NCBI GenBank assembly: GCA_036365145.1
Contig: JAEOAD010000030.1
Coordinates: forward strand, 10,254,001 to 10,318,000
DNA length: 64,000 nucleotides
Reading direction: 5' to 3'
Source: Orientallactaga sibirica
Lineage: Eukaryota; Chordata; Mammalia; Rodentia; Dipodidae
Below, piece by piece: positions 63,270-64,000 of the stretch. The number at the start of each line of letters is the position of its first letter. The first letter of the stretch is position 1. The notes under the pieces are model-generated. The model saw only the letters and a list, made by a program, of their open reading frames with translations, was not told where the DNA came from and did not search any database. The translations under genes were made by a program, and so were the position numbers.

Positions 63270-64000
63270 AACTTTTGATATGCATATTTATTCACGTTTT
63301 CAAATCAGTTCATAGTAATAGCAGGAACCTTAGTAAGACTTCTAATTTTCCAACTGCCCTGGGGCTTTGTGACAGAGAGCAATGTGAAGCCAATGGTAGG
63401 TAGAGTGATTTGGCATGCAACCTGTGGGAAGTCTATTAAAATGTGTCCACTATCTATAATCTTCTGTTTAATTGGACAAATTTTGGAACAGATTGCAAAT
63501 AATTACTGTATACAAAAAAATAATGAAATCAAACACATAGCTCTAGAAAAGAAATGATCCAGGAATTTTTTTTTAATGTTCATTCATCCACTAGATCCCC
63601 ATCCCCTAAGTACCACAAATTGTGTATTTGTTGACTGTAATTCTTTCCATTCTGGTTTCACAGTCCTCTTCCCTCTCCCCATGTTAGAAGTTGCAAAGTT
63701 GCAACTAAAAAATTTAAAAAACATATAAGTCCTTTTCCTTTCTCTCCACTCCCAGCCCACTATATGGTACTATATGGTGTTTTGTCAGCTTCCCCGGCAT
63801 TGCCTTTGAATACACAATACATGGAAAAGTACAGCCTAGTAAGGGCTGTAAATCCAATGAGATGATTGGGGTTCAGAGGGTTAGGAAGATTATGGGGTAA
63901 ATTGAAGGTCAAGGTCCACTGTACTTCATGCCACTCCTTTAAAACACAAAGACCAGTATCATTCTCACAATACTAGCTTAAAATCTGATACCACGGAAGC
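63270..64000. other. unassigned sequence to window end
   Basis: No recognised repeat or gene. A pyrimidine-rich stretch lies at 63640-63690, and TATATGGTACTATATGGT is a small direct repeat at 63762-63779. Confidence 0.4.

Overview
This window looks like nuclear DNA of a rodent, and I recognise no host protein-coding gene, rRNA, tRNA or CRISPR array in it. Nearly all recognisable content is transposable elements. The rodent call rests on B1-type 7SL-derived SINEs, B4-like composite SINEs, MaLR-type LTRs and young L1s. A very abundant tRNA-headed SINE (GGCTGGAGAGATGGCTTAG head, a GCAGTGGCTGGAGGCCCTGG body, CT-rich stretch, AAATAAATAAATA tail) resembles the Dip family known from jerboas and relatives (Dipodoidea). 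A jerboa such as Jaculus is therefore my best guess, but that is inference from memory of the family. MIR relics confirm a mammal.

Layout. 0-12 kb: mostly unique or ancient sequence with scattered SINEs, MIRs and decayed MaLR LTRs. 12-15.3 kb: a MaLR retrotransposon in which LTR plus most of the internal region is tandemly duplicated in two almost identical 1.32 kb units. 15.3-24 kb: a purine tract, an L1 3' fragment, AT-rich unique sequence, solo LTRs, B4 SINEs and a MIR. 24.3-28.4 kb: a 5'-truncated, rearranged L1 on the plus strand. 30.4-31.3 kb: a minus-strand L1 3' fragment. 33.08-40.60 kb: a near-full-length minus-strand L1 with 5'UTR repeats, ORF1 and ORF2 remnants, interrupted by a nested L1 3' insertion at 36.75-37.23 kb. 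42.8-44.7 kb: a complete two-LTR MaLR-type element. 46.6-51.7 kb: an endogenous retrovirus of betaretrovirus/ERVK type on the minus strand, with two LTRs, a Lys3-like primer-binding site, and broken protease, RT, RNase H and integrase, but no recognisable gag or env. 54.7-56.5 kb: a cluster of five Dip-like SINEs. 57-64 kb: unique sequence with possible LTRs, SINEs and MIRs.

There is no operon or pathway here. The elements relate as nested and sequential insertions, which give a relative chronology. All retroelement ORFs are interrupted by stops or frameshifts, so I treat every coding region as a pseudogene. I did not find a convincing undescribed biological system. The most informative objects are the recent MaLR tandem duplication, the nested L1 with resolvable target-site duplications, the retrovirus with a duplicated U3-end/polypurine-tract region, and the shared open frames in the L1 3' segment. 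Boundaries without a named target-site duplication are approximate (about 5-30 bp).
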